From Methanomicrobia archaeon (GTDB lineage Archaea; Halobacteriota; Bog-38; Methanoflorentales; Methanoflorentaceae): DNA of 64,000 nucleotides. The DNA is taken from NCBI GenBank assembly GCA_015660915.1, contig JACTTZ010000002.1, positions 124,001-188,000 of the forward strand, read 5' to 3'. Positions 17,833 to 27,428 of this stretch are shown one piece after another (the stretch's first letter is position 1; the number at the start of each line of letters is the position of its first letter). The notes beneath the pieces were generated by a model that ran no database searches, was not told where the DNA came from, and saw only the letters and a list, made by a program, of their open reading frames with translations. A program made the translations under genes and the position numbers.

Positions 17833-19623
17833 TTATGCATTGAACAGAACCAACAATAAGGATATAGCTACAGCCGCAACAATCACCGAGATTCCTAGGG
17901 CGCCGCCCATTGCCATTATCGCATTTACTGTGCTGGCGAGCTGCGCGGTCTTTTGCGAGCCAAAAACAGACACACCGCTAGCTTGTTGGGTGTTCATACC
18001 AAAAGAAACCGGTTCTAGATCCGCCTCTGCCTCATCAACAAGCTCGATAATCGTCTTGAGCAAAACGCCGTCATCGCCCTTGAACCCCAACAGGTTCACG
18101 CCGCTATAGGAATTAACGATGTGATTATCAGTAGTCATAACTTCCGCCTCATCGACTTTTAAAGCGCTAATAACAATTTCCCGTAAATTTAGCACCATGT
18201 TGTTTGCGTCCACCAAAACATATGCAGTTCGTTGGCCTGCAACGTCAACCAAAGCGACCTGAATGCCGAGATCACCCATGCCTTCGTCTCGTCCGAAAAT
18301 AGGCGCCCTATTAGCTATCCCAAGCTTAATATTAGTCTCCAAGGGTTCCGATAGCATCAGTCGTGATGAGGCTTCCCTGACCGCGTCAATCAGATCGAAC
18401 GAATTCTTCGTGCCCGCCCATATCGATGAAGCATAAGGAGCTGTGCAGTTGTGTGCATCTATCAACGCAGAGTATTGCACGCCCTGCGTTCTTGCTTCTG
18501 CACTAGCGACGAGACCAAGACCGAATTCTATATCCTCTGTTGATTCGGGCGACAAAGTCGATACAAACAGAACTGAGGCGCCGAATCTTTGAGCGAGAAG
18601 CTTTATGTCCCCTTTCTGTACTCTAATTGATTTTGATGCTTCTGTACAATATTGAGTGTTTTCTAACGCGCGTGCCGCAGCTTGAACTATTTTGAGTGAC
18701 TCTGTTGCTGACACTAAATTGAAATCATGTGTCGCGGTTCCGTGCGGAACAAAAACCTCGCCGCCGTCGAGATTCCTTACTATTCTTACTGGCAGGTTTC
18801 CCCCGCCAATCTCACCGACTGGACCTGGATGTACAGCCGGTATAACAAAAGTCGCTTTCAGACGCTTGTTGGACCGAAAGGAGAGTGCGGTGACTGGAAC
18901 CTCAACAGCTTCGCCGATCTTTTTGAAGAAGTCTTCCATCCCCGGGGCGCCTTCGATTGCTTGCGCAATATAGCCGCGGATGAAATCCATGCCGCTAACG
19001 CCGAACGATTTTCTTAAAGGCGCATCAATGTACCGTATGAAAACTAGGGCTCCCAATGTGAACACGATGCTTATTGCCACTAGGTTTACGACGAAGCCCG
19101 TGGCGCCGAATAACGGCAAGAAAAGCGCCCCGAATATCGTTTGAAGCGACGAAGGGACTACGTTTCGGACTAAGCTCTTCGTCGTTATGGCCGTTAACAC
19201 CAACATTCTGAAAGCGAAAACTGCGCCTAAGGACATGACGTAAGCTGAAATTGTCACTTGCCAACCTGTAGCAAATGAGATCAGCGCACCAATGACACAA
19301 AAGACGCTAATAATTATGGCCCCAACAAAGGCCAACAAAGCAGAACGATTAATAGTCATCGTGCCCTGCAACAGCCGAGCCAGCGGATGCGTAAAGGCGG
19401 CAGCCAGCACCGCCGGTATCCCGATAAGGACAAGACCGGCGAGAAGGTTCTCTCTCCAACCAAAATTGAAGACGCCCGCGCCGACCACCAGCGACAAAGC
19501 TAGCGTGACAGGGATAGTATTTTTCCACCGCGGAGCAGCAAAGACATATTTCATAAGTCCTGCAGTCCGTTCCTCCATCCCCCTGACGACTTTCTCCTTC
19601 GGGCCGAATATGCTCAACTTCAT
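17833..19623 (-). CDS. DUF2070 family archaeal membrane protein
   Basis: A 596-residue protein with about seven hydrophobic segments in residues 30-215, a large soluble domain from about 220 to 565, and one C-terminal membrane segment. The soluble domain carries conserved blocks such as FVIPAVHPGPVGEIGGGNLP, FVPHGTATHDFNLV, SALIDAHNC and TTDNHIVNSYSG, which recall metal- or phosphate-binding His/Asp clusters. This architecture identifies the archaeal DUF2070 family, whose function is unknown. It is last in the dph5-DUF357-UPF0212-dph6 operon, 16 bases after dph6. Confidence 0.88.
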   Translation of the reverse strand: MKLSIFGPKEKVVRGMEERTAGLMKYVFAAPRWKNTIPVTLALSLVVGAGVFNFGWRENLLAGLVLIGIPAVLAAAFTHPLARLLQGTMTINRSALLAFVGAIIISVFCVIGALISFATGWQVTISAYVMSLGAVFAFRMLVLTAITTKSLVRNVVPSSLQTIFGALFLPLFGATGFVVNLVAISIVFTLGALVFIRYIDAPLRKSFGVSGMDFIRGYIAQAIEGAPGMEDFFKKIGEAVEVPVTALSFRSNKRLKATFVIPAVHPGPVGEIGGGNLPVRIVRNLDGGEVFVPHGTATHDFNLVSATESLKIVQAAARALENTQYCTEASKSIRVQKGDIKLLAQRFGASVLFVSTLSPESTEDIEFGLGLVASAEARTQGVQYSALIDAHNCTAPYASSIWAGTKNSFDLIDAVREASSRLMLSEPLETNIKLGIANRAPIFGRDEGMGDLGIQVALVDVAGQRTAYVLVDANNMVLNLREIVISALKVDEAEVMTTDNHIVNSYSGVNLLGFKGDDGVLLKTIIELVDEAEADLEPVSFGMNTQQASGVSVFGSQKTAQLASTVNAIMAMGGALGISVIVAAVAISLLLVLFNA

Positions 19624-19639
19624 CTACTTCGCTGCGCTC

Positions 19640-20305
19640 CTATTTTTCTTCAAGTCCTAGCTTACGAATCTCTATGTACCCTCTGCACTGCTCATTAAAC
19701 CACTTCTTTTCATAATTGATTATTCTAATTCGCCTGTGAAAGATCGGAGCATCGAGCACGAGCGTTTCGTACTCGCCCCCCTCGCCCATTATGTGCACTC
19801 CGTGTTTTCTATGCAAAACAGACAAATCGTCAACCGCTTTTTCATCGAGTGTCCGGCCGAGCCACGATTCATCCACCCCATCCGCTGCGACCTGAACGAT
19901 AGTGATATGCATTGAGCGCGCCATTGCTCGTAGCAAACGTTCACCCCCTTTGTTCCAAAGGGGCGCATATAGCTCCATATGAAGCTGATCGCACAGCTTT
20001 TTGAGCCGACTCATCTGGTAGTTCGATGCTATCGTACCAGCGACAATCCCGTCCGCGTCGAGACCTCGCAGCATGCTTTTTAGTAAGACCAACTCGTCCT
20101 CGTGTGAAGAAGATACGCCTGATACTAGCGGTATGTCGACGGCCTGTGAAATCAGGGGAGTTAGATGCGCACACGGCACGTGATACATGAGCGAGTCTTC
20201 CACAGGCTGAACGTTCACCAACTCCCCTACTTCGTGTTCACGCAACGCGCAAGTCAGCGCGCAGATTGAATCCTTGCCTCCCGAAATCAAAGCAGCCAAA
20301 CGCAT
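19640..20305 (-). CDS. dph6: Diphthine-ammonia ligase
   Basis: ATP-dependent amidation of diphthine on elongation factor 2, the last step of diphthamide synthesis. The PP-loop SGGKDSICAL lies at residues 9-18, followed by archaeal Dph6 blocks DGIVAGTIASNYQMSRL, LYAPLWNKGGERLLR, and IMGEGGEYETLVLDAP. At 221 residues it is the archaeal single-domain form. It is in the same operon as dph5, which supports the call. Confidence 0.93.
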   Translation of the reverse strand: MRLAALISGGKDSICALTCALREHEVGELVNVQPVEDSLMYHVPCAHLTPLISQAVDIPLVSGVSSSHEDELVLLKSMLRGLDADGIVAGTIASNYQMSRLKKLCDQLHMELYAPLWNKGGERLLRAMARSMHITIVQVAADGVDESWLGRTLDEKAVDDLSVLHRKHGVHIMGEGGEYETLVLDAPIFHRRIRIINYEKKWFNEQCRGYIEIRKLGLEEK

Positions 20306-20340
20306 TCAAACTCCATCTTTAACCAGAACAGATAGGCATG

Positions 20341-20685
20341 TCAATCTTCTTTGAGAGCAACGTCAATTGCTTTAAGCGGTACATCTGCCAGCGCTTTGCC
20401 AATTACTGCCTTTGCGATCTTTGCTGCATGGGATTCGGTTTCGGCATTCAATATTTTAATTTCGAGTATCAATCCGACGAGGGCTGTTTTAGCCACCAAA
20501 TAAACGCTGTCGAATATTTCTCCGCAAGCGGGACAAGACATTGACCCAACTGCCACTTCAACCTTGCTCAGCTTTGGGTTTAAACGCTTGCCCGCCTCAG
20601 ATATCGCTATGCCTATTGCATCATCTACCGATTTGACGTCCTTGACTAACCACGCTGCCTCGAGCGTGACATAATAATCAGGCAT
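20341..20685 (-). CDS. UPF0212 (DUF555) family protein
   Basis: A 114-residue archaeal protein of unknown function. It begins [18 protein letters not shown], matching the family N-terminus, and has a CPACG half zinc motif near residue 53. The ATG at 20685 is supported by GAAGGT just upstream; a longer in-frame extension to 20838 lies in the DUF357 gene and is not favoured. It sits between DUF357 and dph6. Confidence 0.88.
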   Translation of the reverse strand: MPDYYVTLEAAWLVKDVKSVDDAIGIAISEAGKRLNPKLSKVEVAVGSMSCPACGEIFDSVYLVAKTALVGLILEIKILNAETESHAAKIAKAVIGKALADVPLKAIDVALKED

Positions 20686-20782
20686 AATACCTTCTGAGTC
20701 AACAAAGTTAATTAATATTCTCATAGCGCGATTCTTGCAGACGCTAGCGCTAAAACCGTTGAAGAACCACCGTTCAAGCGCT

Positions 20783-21025
20783 TTATTGCGTCCGAAGTGC
20801 CCCTGCGCGCACTCCTGCATCAAGCCAGCCGTGACCATAGCTAAAACATATCAATGCATTGACCAAATCGCCAATTGCGCGAAAATGAAGGCCATCTTCA
20901 TAGTACGACCGCGCCATCGTCAAGAACTCCGTTGAGGTCTCCTTGCTGGCAACGATCTCTACGCGTTCGAGCGCGATGCGCAGCATCGCTTCATAACGCG
21001 CCACCTTATCCGCGATCTCCATCAT
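20783..21025 (-). CDS. DUF357 family protein
   Basis: A small (about 80-residue) helical archaeal protein. Visible are [58 protein letters not shown], the last being the strongly conserved family stretch. The start overlaps the end of dph5 by about 20 bases, so translation is coupled. Family function is unknown, but genomic association with dph5 is recurrent in archaea. Confidence 0.85.
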   Translation of the reverse strand: MMEIADKVARYEAMLRIALERVEIVASKETSTEFLTMARSYYEDGLHFRAIGDLVNALICFSYGHGWLDAGVRAGALRTQ

Positions 21026-21782
21026 TTTGAGCACCGGCAAACGTTTGAAGCGCCTCCTGTTCCAAGAAATGAAGCGACGCCGGTAGGACGAGAATGTGAG
21101 GAGGAGGACCGAAGTCATGTTCTTTAAGCTTAGCCAGCGTGTCTGCTCTTACCGTTGGTGAGACGGACCCTGCCCGTGCAATGCCAACTGCTAATGAAGA
21201 GGCCAATCGATCTCGTCCTTTCTCGTGTTCACTATGAAGCAACAATTCTATTCCCTGACCAAGCGTCATGAATTCTTCTCGTATATCTAAAAAGAGCAAC
21301 GTATGGAGGTCATTCCTGAGATTCACCGTGACCGTATTGTAAGGCACGTCCGAGATCCCTCTGTACGGAAAGGCTAAGGTCGCCGATTTGCCAAAACGAT
21401 AGTTTTGCAGCCCAGTCAATCCACAAACTGCCGTGGCGATCGAGGCACCGTGAATAATTCGGGTGGTTATTCCTTCGTTGTGCGCCCGGATCCTCAAAGC
21501 TACGTGTGTTGTAGAAATCATCGCGTCGCCCGCAGTTAAGAAGGCGACATTCTTGTGCTTAGAATCTCGTAGAATGTTCTTGTCGGGAGCTTGCTCTACG
21601 TCGTCTCTACTAAGTAAATGGATTTCGCGTTTATAAAATTCTTCAAGTTTCTCAATTGTCGTTCCTATCAGCTTTGAAGTATAAAACTCAGCGTATATCG
21701 CTTCAGCGTTTTCGATCGCTTTCAGTCCTTTCAACGATATATCATCTTCGTCAAATAAACCGAGACCAACGAATGTCAGCAC
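21006..21782 (-). CDS. dph5: Diphthine synthase
   Basis: SAM-dependent trimethylation of the modified histidine of EF-2 during diphthamide synthesis. SAM/precorrin methylase fold motifs are LTFVGLGLFDEDDISLKG, VAFLTAGDAMISTTH, IIHGASIATAVCGLTGLQNYRFGKS, and DIREEFMTLGQGIELLL. At 258 residues it matches archaeal DphB. A GTG starts it, and it is the first gene of the minus operon that ends with DUF2070, divergent from trm5. Confidence 0.95.
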   Translation of the reverse strand: MLTFVGLGLFDEDDISLKGLKAIENAEAIYAEFYTSKLIGTTIEKLEEFYKREIHLLSRDDVEQAPDKNILRDSKHKNVAFLTAGDAMISTTHVALRIRAHNEGITTRIIHGASIATAVCGLTGLQNYRFGKSATLAFPYRGISDVPYNTVTVNLRNDLHTLLFLDIREEFMTLGQGIELLLHSEHEKGRDRLASSLAVGIARAGSVSPTVRADTLAKLKEHDFGPPPHILVLPASLHFLEQEALQTFAGAQNDGDRG

Positions 21783-21937
21783 CGAACTACTCCTTCCTTG
21801 AGAGAATCCGGCAAATAGCTTAGTGTCAAATGCAATAGCTTTTTCTCTATCAAATTGACGGCGTTAGTCCCGTTTGCATACGCAGCTTAGTCGAAGACCA
21901 GAAAAAAGATAACTTCGAGCGTTCTTTTATCCAGCGA

Positions 21938-22915
21938 ATGATTGTGCCGCAGAAAAAATGGTGCGTCACCGTCCCAAAACAAGAAGGCGAGCGGGTCCGG
22001 AAAGAGCTTCAGGAGCTTAGTCTCCTAGATGAGCGATATAAAATAGAAGAACGAAACGGACGGCTTTATATACCACTCAAAGGATGGCCTCACGAATGCC
22101 GTTATGACGTTGAAGCATGCGATGTGGAGCTCCGGCCGCAAACGCTTCGGAAGGGGCTTGGAATTAGTTACGATACAATTGGGGACATTGCTATTATCGG
22201 TTGGTTCGATGGTGCTCGAGCCGCCGCGGCTGAGCTATTGGCAACGCGAAAAAACATCAAAGTGGTCCTAGCTGCGGTTAGTGGTGTGCGCGGTGAGTAC
22301 AGACTGAAAGACCTCATCTTCGTTGCTGGCGAAAGACGGACGGAGACAGAACACAAAGAGTACGGCTCGAGACTGCTAGTCGATGTCTCGAGAGTCTATT
22401 TCAGCCCGCGTTTAGCTACAGAAAGACACCGCTTGGCTGAATTGGCGCAGTCGAATGAGACCGTTGTTGACATGTTTGCCGGTGCCGGACCTTTTACCGT
22501 ATTACTGGCTAGGAAAGTCAAAAAAGCAATCGCATTTGAGTTGAACCCTATTGCCTTTCGCTACCTGAAAAGGAATATCGAACTGAACAAATTACATAAC
22601 GTCGAGGCCTGCTTCGGCGACGTAAAAGACGTAGCTCCCAAATTCCCGGGGGCTGCACAGCGGGTTATTATGAATTTACCGCACAGTGCCTTCAATTTCT
22701 TAAGCGAAGCTTTGACCGTACTTAGCAGCAGCGGTGGCTTCGTCCATTACTACGACGTGAAACCTGAGAACGAGTTTCCTCAAACCATTGTCACGGTCAA
22801 AGAGTTTTTCCAAAATCGTGATAGAACCGTTGAAACGATTCATCTCAAAAAAGTAAGATCCTACGCTCCGCGTCAATATCACATCGTCGTTGACATAAAA
22901 ATCGCCCCCAGTTGA
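21938..22915 (+). CDS. trm5: tRNA (guanine37-N1)-methyltransferase Trm5
   Basis: Methylates G37 next to the anticodon, preventing frameshifts. Class I SAM-binding blocks are VVDMFAGAGPFTVLLAR and AFELNPIAFRYLKRNIELNKL, followed by the catalytic-region motif MNLPHSAFNFL. An N-terminal D1/D2 region of about 170 residues precedes them. At 325 residues it resembles archaeal Trm5b-type enzymes. No ribosome binding site is visible at the ATG, suggesting a leaderless transcript. TYW2-type enzymes are related, but the NLPH motif favours Trm5. Confidence 0.85.
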   Translation: MIVPQKKWCVTVPKQEGERVRKELQELSLLDERYKIEERNGRLYIPLKGWPHECRYDVEACDVELRPQTLRKGLGISYDTIGDIAIIGWFDGARAAAAELLATRKNIKVVLAAVSGVRGEYRLKDLIFVAGERRTETEHKEYGSRLLVDVSRVYFSPRLATERHRLAELAQSNETVVDMFAGAGPFTVLLARKVKKAIAFELNPIAFRYLKRNIELNKLHNVEACFGDVKDVAPKFPGAAQRVIMNLPHSAFNFLSEALTVLSSSGGFVHYYDVKPENEFPQTIVTVKEFFQNRDRTVETIHLKKVRSYAPRQYHIVVDIKIAPS

Positions 22916-22960
22916 CGCGACGACGCCTGCTTTGGCCGGAAGCGAGCTCGAAAGCGAGAT

Positions 22961-23764
22961 TCACCTTATGCGTGCAACTAACGGGGCTCGCCTTTTGTGT
23001 CGTGAGTGCAACACTTGGTCCGAGATTTCTTGAACTTGACGCAATTCTACGCCGAGCAACTTGGCTGTTTCCTGAGCAGTTTTTTTCTTATCTATCAATT
23101 CGCACAAAATCCGATCGAGCAGCGAATAGGAGATATCTAGTTCTGCCTCATCTGTTTGTCCTAACCAGAGCCCAGCTGAGGGTGCCTTCGAAATTATTCT
23201 TTCTGGGACATTTAAGTGTCGCGCCAGCTGAAAAACTTGGGTCTTGTAGAGGCTACCTATAGGCAGAGCGTCCACACCGCCGTCTCCGTACTTGGTGAAG
23301 TAGCCAGTGAGCAGCTCTGTTCGATTGCCAGTTCCCAAAACGAGTCGGCGGTCAGCGTTCGACGCAACATAGTTGATGACCATTCTAATTCTAGGCTTCA
23401 AATTTGCCTCGGCCATTGAAAGTCGGTCGAGTGTGCGAGCAGGCAGGATCGGCTTTGCCGATTCTTTGAAGCAGTTGAGTAGGTCATTGATTTCAATGAT
23501 TGTGAACGGGAGCTTATATGCTTCAGCGATAGAAGTTGCGTCAAGCACGTCTTGCGCCGACGTGACCCCTTTTTCAGGCAATATCAACGCTTTCGTATTG
23601 ACAACGTCGTGCGCTAAAGCGGCAACAACTGACGAATCAACCCCCCCACTCAAAGCAACAACTGCACCTCGAGCATTGGCAGATTGTACTCTAGCTTTTA
23701 TGAAGCGTTTGAGCTGCCGGCGGATTGCACCCAGGGAATCTTCATTCAATGCGAGCGGATACAT
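22961..23764 (-). CDS. nadE: NH3-dependent NAD(+) synthetase
   Basis: Amidates deamido-NAD to NAD. The ATP-pyrophosphatase P-loop ALSGGVDSSVVAAL lies at about residue 38, followed by LGTGNRTELLTGYFTKYGDGG and IGSLYKTQVFQLAR, KAPSAGLWLGQTDE. No glutaminase domain is present, so free ammonia is the donor. At 267 residues it is the short archaeal form. It follows dnaJ by 12 bases on the same strand. Confidence 0.95.
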   Translation of the reverse strand: MYPLALNEDSLGAIRRQLKRFIKARVQSANARGAVVALSGGVDSSVVAALAHDVVNTKALILPEKGVTSAQDVLDATSIAEAYKLPFTIIEINDLLNCFKESAKPILPARTLDRLSMAEANLKPRIRMVINYVASNADRRLVLGTGNRTELLTGYFTKYGDGGVDALPIGSLYKTQVFQLARHLNVPERIISKAPSAGLWLGQTDEAELDISYSLLDRILCELIDKKKTAQETAKLLGVELRQVQEISDQVLHSRHKRRAPLVARIR

Positions 23765-23776
23765 GGCTCAAGCAAT

Positions 23777-24934
23777 TCAATCACTGGCGCCAAAAACATC
23801 TTTGACTGTGCTAAAGACTTTGGACTTACGACTGGCTTTCACTATTGTTTCGCCGCTTATAGACGCGAGCTCCTGAAAAAGCGCTTTTTCCTTTTCGGAC
23901 AGATTCCTTGGAATCTCAACGATTAAGGTCGTGTATTGATTGCCCCGTCCACGCCCGTGAATGCTTGGGGCGCCCTTGTCTTTCAAACGTATCGTTGTGC
24001 CACTTTGCGTGCCTGCGTGAAGATCTAACTTTAGAGCACCGTATACAGACGGTACTTCGATTTGCCCGCCCAACGCTGCCGTTGAGACGCTTATAGTTAC
24101 GTCACAATAGATGTCATCGCCTTCGCGTTTGAACACGGGATGTGGTCTTACGTGTACAACTATAAGCAAATCACCTGAGGGCCCGCCACGGACCCCTACA
24201 GAACCTTCACTCGCTTTTCGGATGTGTAAGCCTGAATATGCCCCTTCTGGAACCTTGATAGGGACTATCTTCGTAGATCTGATCCTTCCAGTACTATTAC
24301 AATGCTTGCATTTGGTCTCGAATATCTTACCTTCACCTTGACACTCAGGGCAAGTTTCGATCCTGATAACCTGGCCCCCAAAGATGTTTTGAGCACGCTG
24401 TATCTCGCCTCTACCACCACAGGAAGGGCACGTTTTTATGTCACTACCTGGTTCGGCACCTGTTCCTGCGCAGTTATCACAGCGTCGATATCGAGATACT
24501 TTTAGTTTGACTTCAGCCCCAAAAATTGACTCTTCAAATGATAATTCGACGTCGGCTTGCAAATCGGGACCTCTTCGCGGGCTTGTCGGACGCGTCCTTG
24601 TTTGGGTTCCGAATGGACTGGTTCCGAAGCCCCCTCCGAAGAATGTCTCGAAAATATCTGAAAAGTTGCCAAATCCGCCGTAATCGCTGAATCCTGCACC
24701 AGACGAAGCTTGCCCGAAACCTGCGTGGCCAACCCTGTCATAGGTTGAGCGTTTGCTTGGGTTGCTGAGTGTCTCATAAGCCTCTGTAATCTCCTTAAAC
24801 TTGTCTTCTGCCTCGCTTTTGTCGGGGCAAACATCAGGATGATATTTTAAAGCAAGTTTTCTATAAGCTTTCTTTATCTCTGCCTCTGTGGCAGTTTTGT
24901 CAACTCCTAGCACTTCGTAATAATCACGATTCAT
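23777..24934 (-). CDS. dnaJ: Chaperone DnaJ
   Basis: Hsp40 co-chaperone that stimulates DnaK ATPase. The J domain (residues 3-66) contains the HPD in KYHPDVCPD; a Gly/Phe-rich linker follows; four CxxCxGxG-type zinc repeats lie at about 137-210 (CDNC, CPSC, CPEC, CKHC); two C-terminal substrate-binding domains complete a type I DnaJ of 385 residues. It follows dnaK by 16 bases. Confidence 0.97.
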   Translation of the reverse strand: MNRDYYEVLGVDKTATEAEIKKAYRKLALKYHPDVCPDKSEAEDKFKEITEAYETLSNPSKRSTYDRVGHAGFGQASSGAGFSDYGGFGNFSDIFETFFGGGFGTSPFGTQTRTRPTSPRRGPDLQADVELSFEESIFGAEVKLKVSRYRRCDNCAGTGAEPGSDIKTCPSCGGRGEIQRAQNIFGGQVIRIETCPECQGEGKIFETKCKHCNSTGRIRSTKIVPIKVPEGAYSGLHIRKASEGSVGVRGGPSGDLLIVVHVRPHPVFKREGDDIYCDVTISVSTAALGGQIEVPSVYGALKLDLHAGTQSGTTIRLKDKGAPSIHGRGRGNQYTTLIVEIPRNLSEKEKALFQELASISGETIVKASRKSKVFSTVKDVFGASD

Positions 24935-24950
24935 GAGGTCTATTTACGCA

Positions 24951-26744
24951 CTATTTCTCGTCGACTACCTCGTAGTCCGATTCTTCGGTCGGGGGTTCTT
25001 GTTTTGCATCTTCTGCAGTCTTAGCGTAGAGCTCGGTCGTAATTTGATAAATCGTGTTCGTTAGTTGTTCTGTTGCCTGTTTAATGGCCTGGATGTCTGT
25101 ACCGTTGAGGGCCTCGCGCACTTTTTCGATTTCGGTCGAAACCTTGCCCTTATTAGAAGCGTCGATCTTATCTCCAGACTCTCTCAACGTTTTTTCGGCC
25201 GTATATACCATAGAATCCGCGCCATTTCTGATCTCCGCTTCTTCTTTCTTCTTTCGATCCTCATCAGCGTGGGCCTCAGCATCTTTCATCAAGCGGTCAA
25301 TCTCTTCTTTACTGAGACCGCTCGTTGACGTGATAGTAATCTTCTGCTCATTGCCCGTTCCCAAATCCTTTGCCGAAACGTGCACAATACCGTTAGCGTC
25401 TATATCGAAAGTGACGTCGATTTGGGGAACGCCTCGCGGCGCAGGGGGGATTCCGACTAACTGAAATCGCCCGAGGGTTTTGTTGCCGACAGCCATTTCA
25501 CGTTCACCCTGAAGCACGTGAATCTCAACAGAGGTCTGGCTATCAGCTGCAGTCGAAAATATTTGAGATTTCTTGGTAGGAATAGTGGTATTCTTTTCAA
25601 TGAGTTTAGTGAACACACCGCCGAGGGTTTCAATTCCCAAGGATAAGGGAGTGACGTCGAGCAGCAACACGTCTTTCACCTCGCCGACAAGAATACCGGC
25701 TTGGATTGCAGCGCCGATTGCCACGCATTCGTCCGGGTTAATGCCACGATCGGGCTCTTTGCCAAGGTATTGCTTTATGGCGTTTTGCACCGAAGGAGTG
25801 CGAGTAGAGCCCCCGACTAGTAGGATGCGGTTGATATCCTTTGGCTCAAGCTTTGCGTCTTTCATAGCCTGTCTCATCGGCCCCATCGTCTTTTCGACCA
25901 AATCCTCTGTAAGCTTGTCAAACTGCGCCCGCGTCAACGACGTATCCAAGTGCTTTGGGCCGTTTTGATCTGCCGTAATAAACGGGAGGTTCACCGCCGC
26001 AGTGGTCAAGGTTGACAACTCGATCTTAGCCTTCTCTGCCGCCTCCTTGAGCCTCTGCAAGGCCATCTTGTCGTTTCTGAGATCGATGCCATGGTCCTTC
26101 TTGAACTGATCGGCAAGATAATCGATAATCCTTTGATCAAAGTCATCGCCACCGAGCAGGTTGTTGCCGTTAGTAGCTTTTACGTGAAATACCCCGTCAC
26201 CGATATCCAATATCGACACGTCAAATGTTCCGCCGCCAAGATCAAAAACCAAAATCTTCTGATCTTCGGCTTTATCCAAGCCGTACGCGAGGGCAGATGC
26301 TGTTGGTTCATTAATAATCCGCAAGACTCCAAGACCTGCTATAGTACCCGCGTCTTTCGTGGCTTGACGCTGACTATCGTTGAAATACGCAGGGACAGTG
26401 ACAACGGCTTGGCTCACCTTCTCACCAAGATAATTCTCAGCATCTTGCCGCAATTTCTGTATGATCATTGCTGAGATTTCTTGTGGTGTGTAGGTCTTAC
26501 CTTCAATGGCGACCGTGAAGTCGGAGCCCATCTTCCTTTTTATAGACGAAATTGTGTGATCTGGATTAGTAATCGCCTGCCTTTTTGCAATCTCGCCTAC
26601 AACTCGTTCATTCTTCACGAAAGCTACTACGGAGGGCGTCGTTCGATTTCCTTCTGCGTTTGGGATTACTACTGGTTCTCCTCCTTCCATGACTGCGACG
26701 ACAGAGTTAGTCGTTCCTAAATCTATGCCTATTACCTTGCTCAT
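24951..26744 (-). CDS. dnaK: Chaperone DnaK (Hsp70)
   Basis: ATP-driven protein-folding chaperone. The N-terminal ATPase signature [33 protein letters not shown]-like [18 protein letters not shown], and [13 protein letters not shown] are intact, with the substrate-binding domain beginning [16 protein letters not shown]. At 597 residues it is slightly shorter than bacterial DnaK because of a short C-terminal tail. It overlaps grpE by four bases. Archaeal Hsp70 systems were acquired from bacteria and are typical of mesophiles. Confidence 0.98.
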   Translation of the reverse strand: MSKVIGIDLGTTNSVVAVMEGGEPVVIPNAEGNRTTPSVVAFVKNERVVGEIAKRQAITNPDHTISSIKRKMGSDFTVAIEGKTYTPQEISAMIIQKLRQDAENYLGEKVSQAVVTVPAYFNDSQRQATKDAGTIAGLGVLRIINEPTASALAYGLDKAEDQKILVFDLGGGTFDVSILDIGDGVFHVKATNGNNLLGGDDFDQRIIDYLADQFKKDHGIDLRNDKMALQRLKEAAEKAKIELSTLTTAAVNLPFITADQNGPKHLDTSLTRAQFDKLTEDLVEKTMGPMRQAMKDAKLEPKDINRILLVGGSTRTPSVQNAIKQYLGKEPDRGINPDECVAIGAAIQAGILVGEVKDVLLLDVTPLSLGIETLGGVFTKLIEKNTTIPTKKSQIFSTAADSQTSVEIHVLQGEREMAVGNKTLGRFQLVGIPPAPRGVPQIDVTFDIDANGIVHVSAKDLGTGNEQKITITSTSGLSKEEIDRLMKDAEAHADEDRKKKEEAEIRNGADSMVYTAEKTLRESGDKIDASNKGKVSTEIEKVREALNGTDIQAIKQATEQLTNTIYQITTELYAKTAEDAKQEPPTEESDYEVVDEK

Positions 26745-27208
26745 CTGTCCACCTTATTTGTGCTTTTGTTAACCTTCACTTTGGAAGGCCGAATCACCTT
26801 TTCATGAAGCTTATAGCCCTTTTGAATCTCCTCAGTTATCACGTTATCTGGCAGGTTAGTATCCACTTCAGTCATAATCGCTTCGTGCAAATGCGGATCA
26901 AACAATTCTCCGACCGACTTTACGCTCGTGACGCCGCTCTTGCCAAGAATATCGCATAGCTGTTTGTGTATTAATTCGATTCCTTCTGAAATGCCTTGAT
27001 TGCTTTCAGTCCGCAGTGCCTGAGCAGCTCGTTCAAGGTTGTCAGAGATAACAAGTAATTCCTTAATCAGTTCAACAGATGCGTACTTTGAGAGATGCTC
27101 ACTTTGTGTCTTAGTTCGCCGCTTAAAGTTTTCAAAGTCAGCCTGAAGTCTTTGTAGGCGCGAGAAGTATTCCTCATTCTGTTTTTTGACGCTGTCAAGT
27201 TCCTCCAA
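26741..27208 (-). CDS. grpE: Nucleotide exchange factor GrpE
   Basis: Releases ADP from DnaK. An N-terminal coiled coil ([19 protein letters not shown], then [13 protein letters not shown]) and a C-terminal beta domain ending [11 protein letters not shown] are typical. The only standard start is TTG at 27208, giving 155 residues and no ribosome binding site. The frame stays open upstream with an acidic stretch (PQDDDQELIEVEISAEE) typical of GrpE N-termini, and an ATT at 27269-27271 sits seven bases after GGGGGT, so initiation at ATT (176 residues) is plausible. It leads the grpE-dnaK-dnaJ operon. Confidence 0.92.
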   Translation of the reverse strand: MEELDSVKKQNEEYFSRLQRLQADFENFKRRTKTQSEHLSKYASVELIKELLVISDNLERAAQALRTESNQGISEGIELIHKQLCDILGKSGVTSVKSVGELFDPHLHEAIMTEVDTNLPDNVITEEIQKGYKLHEKVIRPSKVKVNKSTNKVDR

Positions 27209-27320
27209 AAGAGTTGTTTCCTCAGCGGAAATTTCAACTTCGATAAGCTCCTGGTCATCATCTTGTGGAATCGGCGATACCCCCAGAAAAAAGACTGCAT
27301 TTTTTATATGTTTGCACTTC

Positions 27321-27328
27321 TATATAAA
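27321..27328 (-). promoter_or_regulatory. TATA box of the grpE-dnaK-dnaJ operon
   Basis: TTTATATA read on the minus strand, preceded by a purine-rich AAAAGC, lies about 50 bases upstream of the ATT candidate start and would place initiation near 27298. That leaves a leader that contains GGGGGT. No clear heat-shock operator was recognised. Confidence 0.45.
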
Positions 27329-27428
27329 AGCTTTTACGAGAGCTAAATTGAAAAACGTCGATTCTAGGCGCTTTTTTTAAGTTTAATAGTGCGCGTGGAA
27401 CGCATTGACAGAGACTCTTACATTCACC

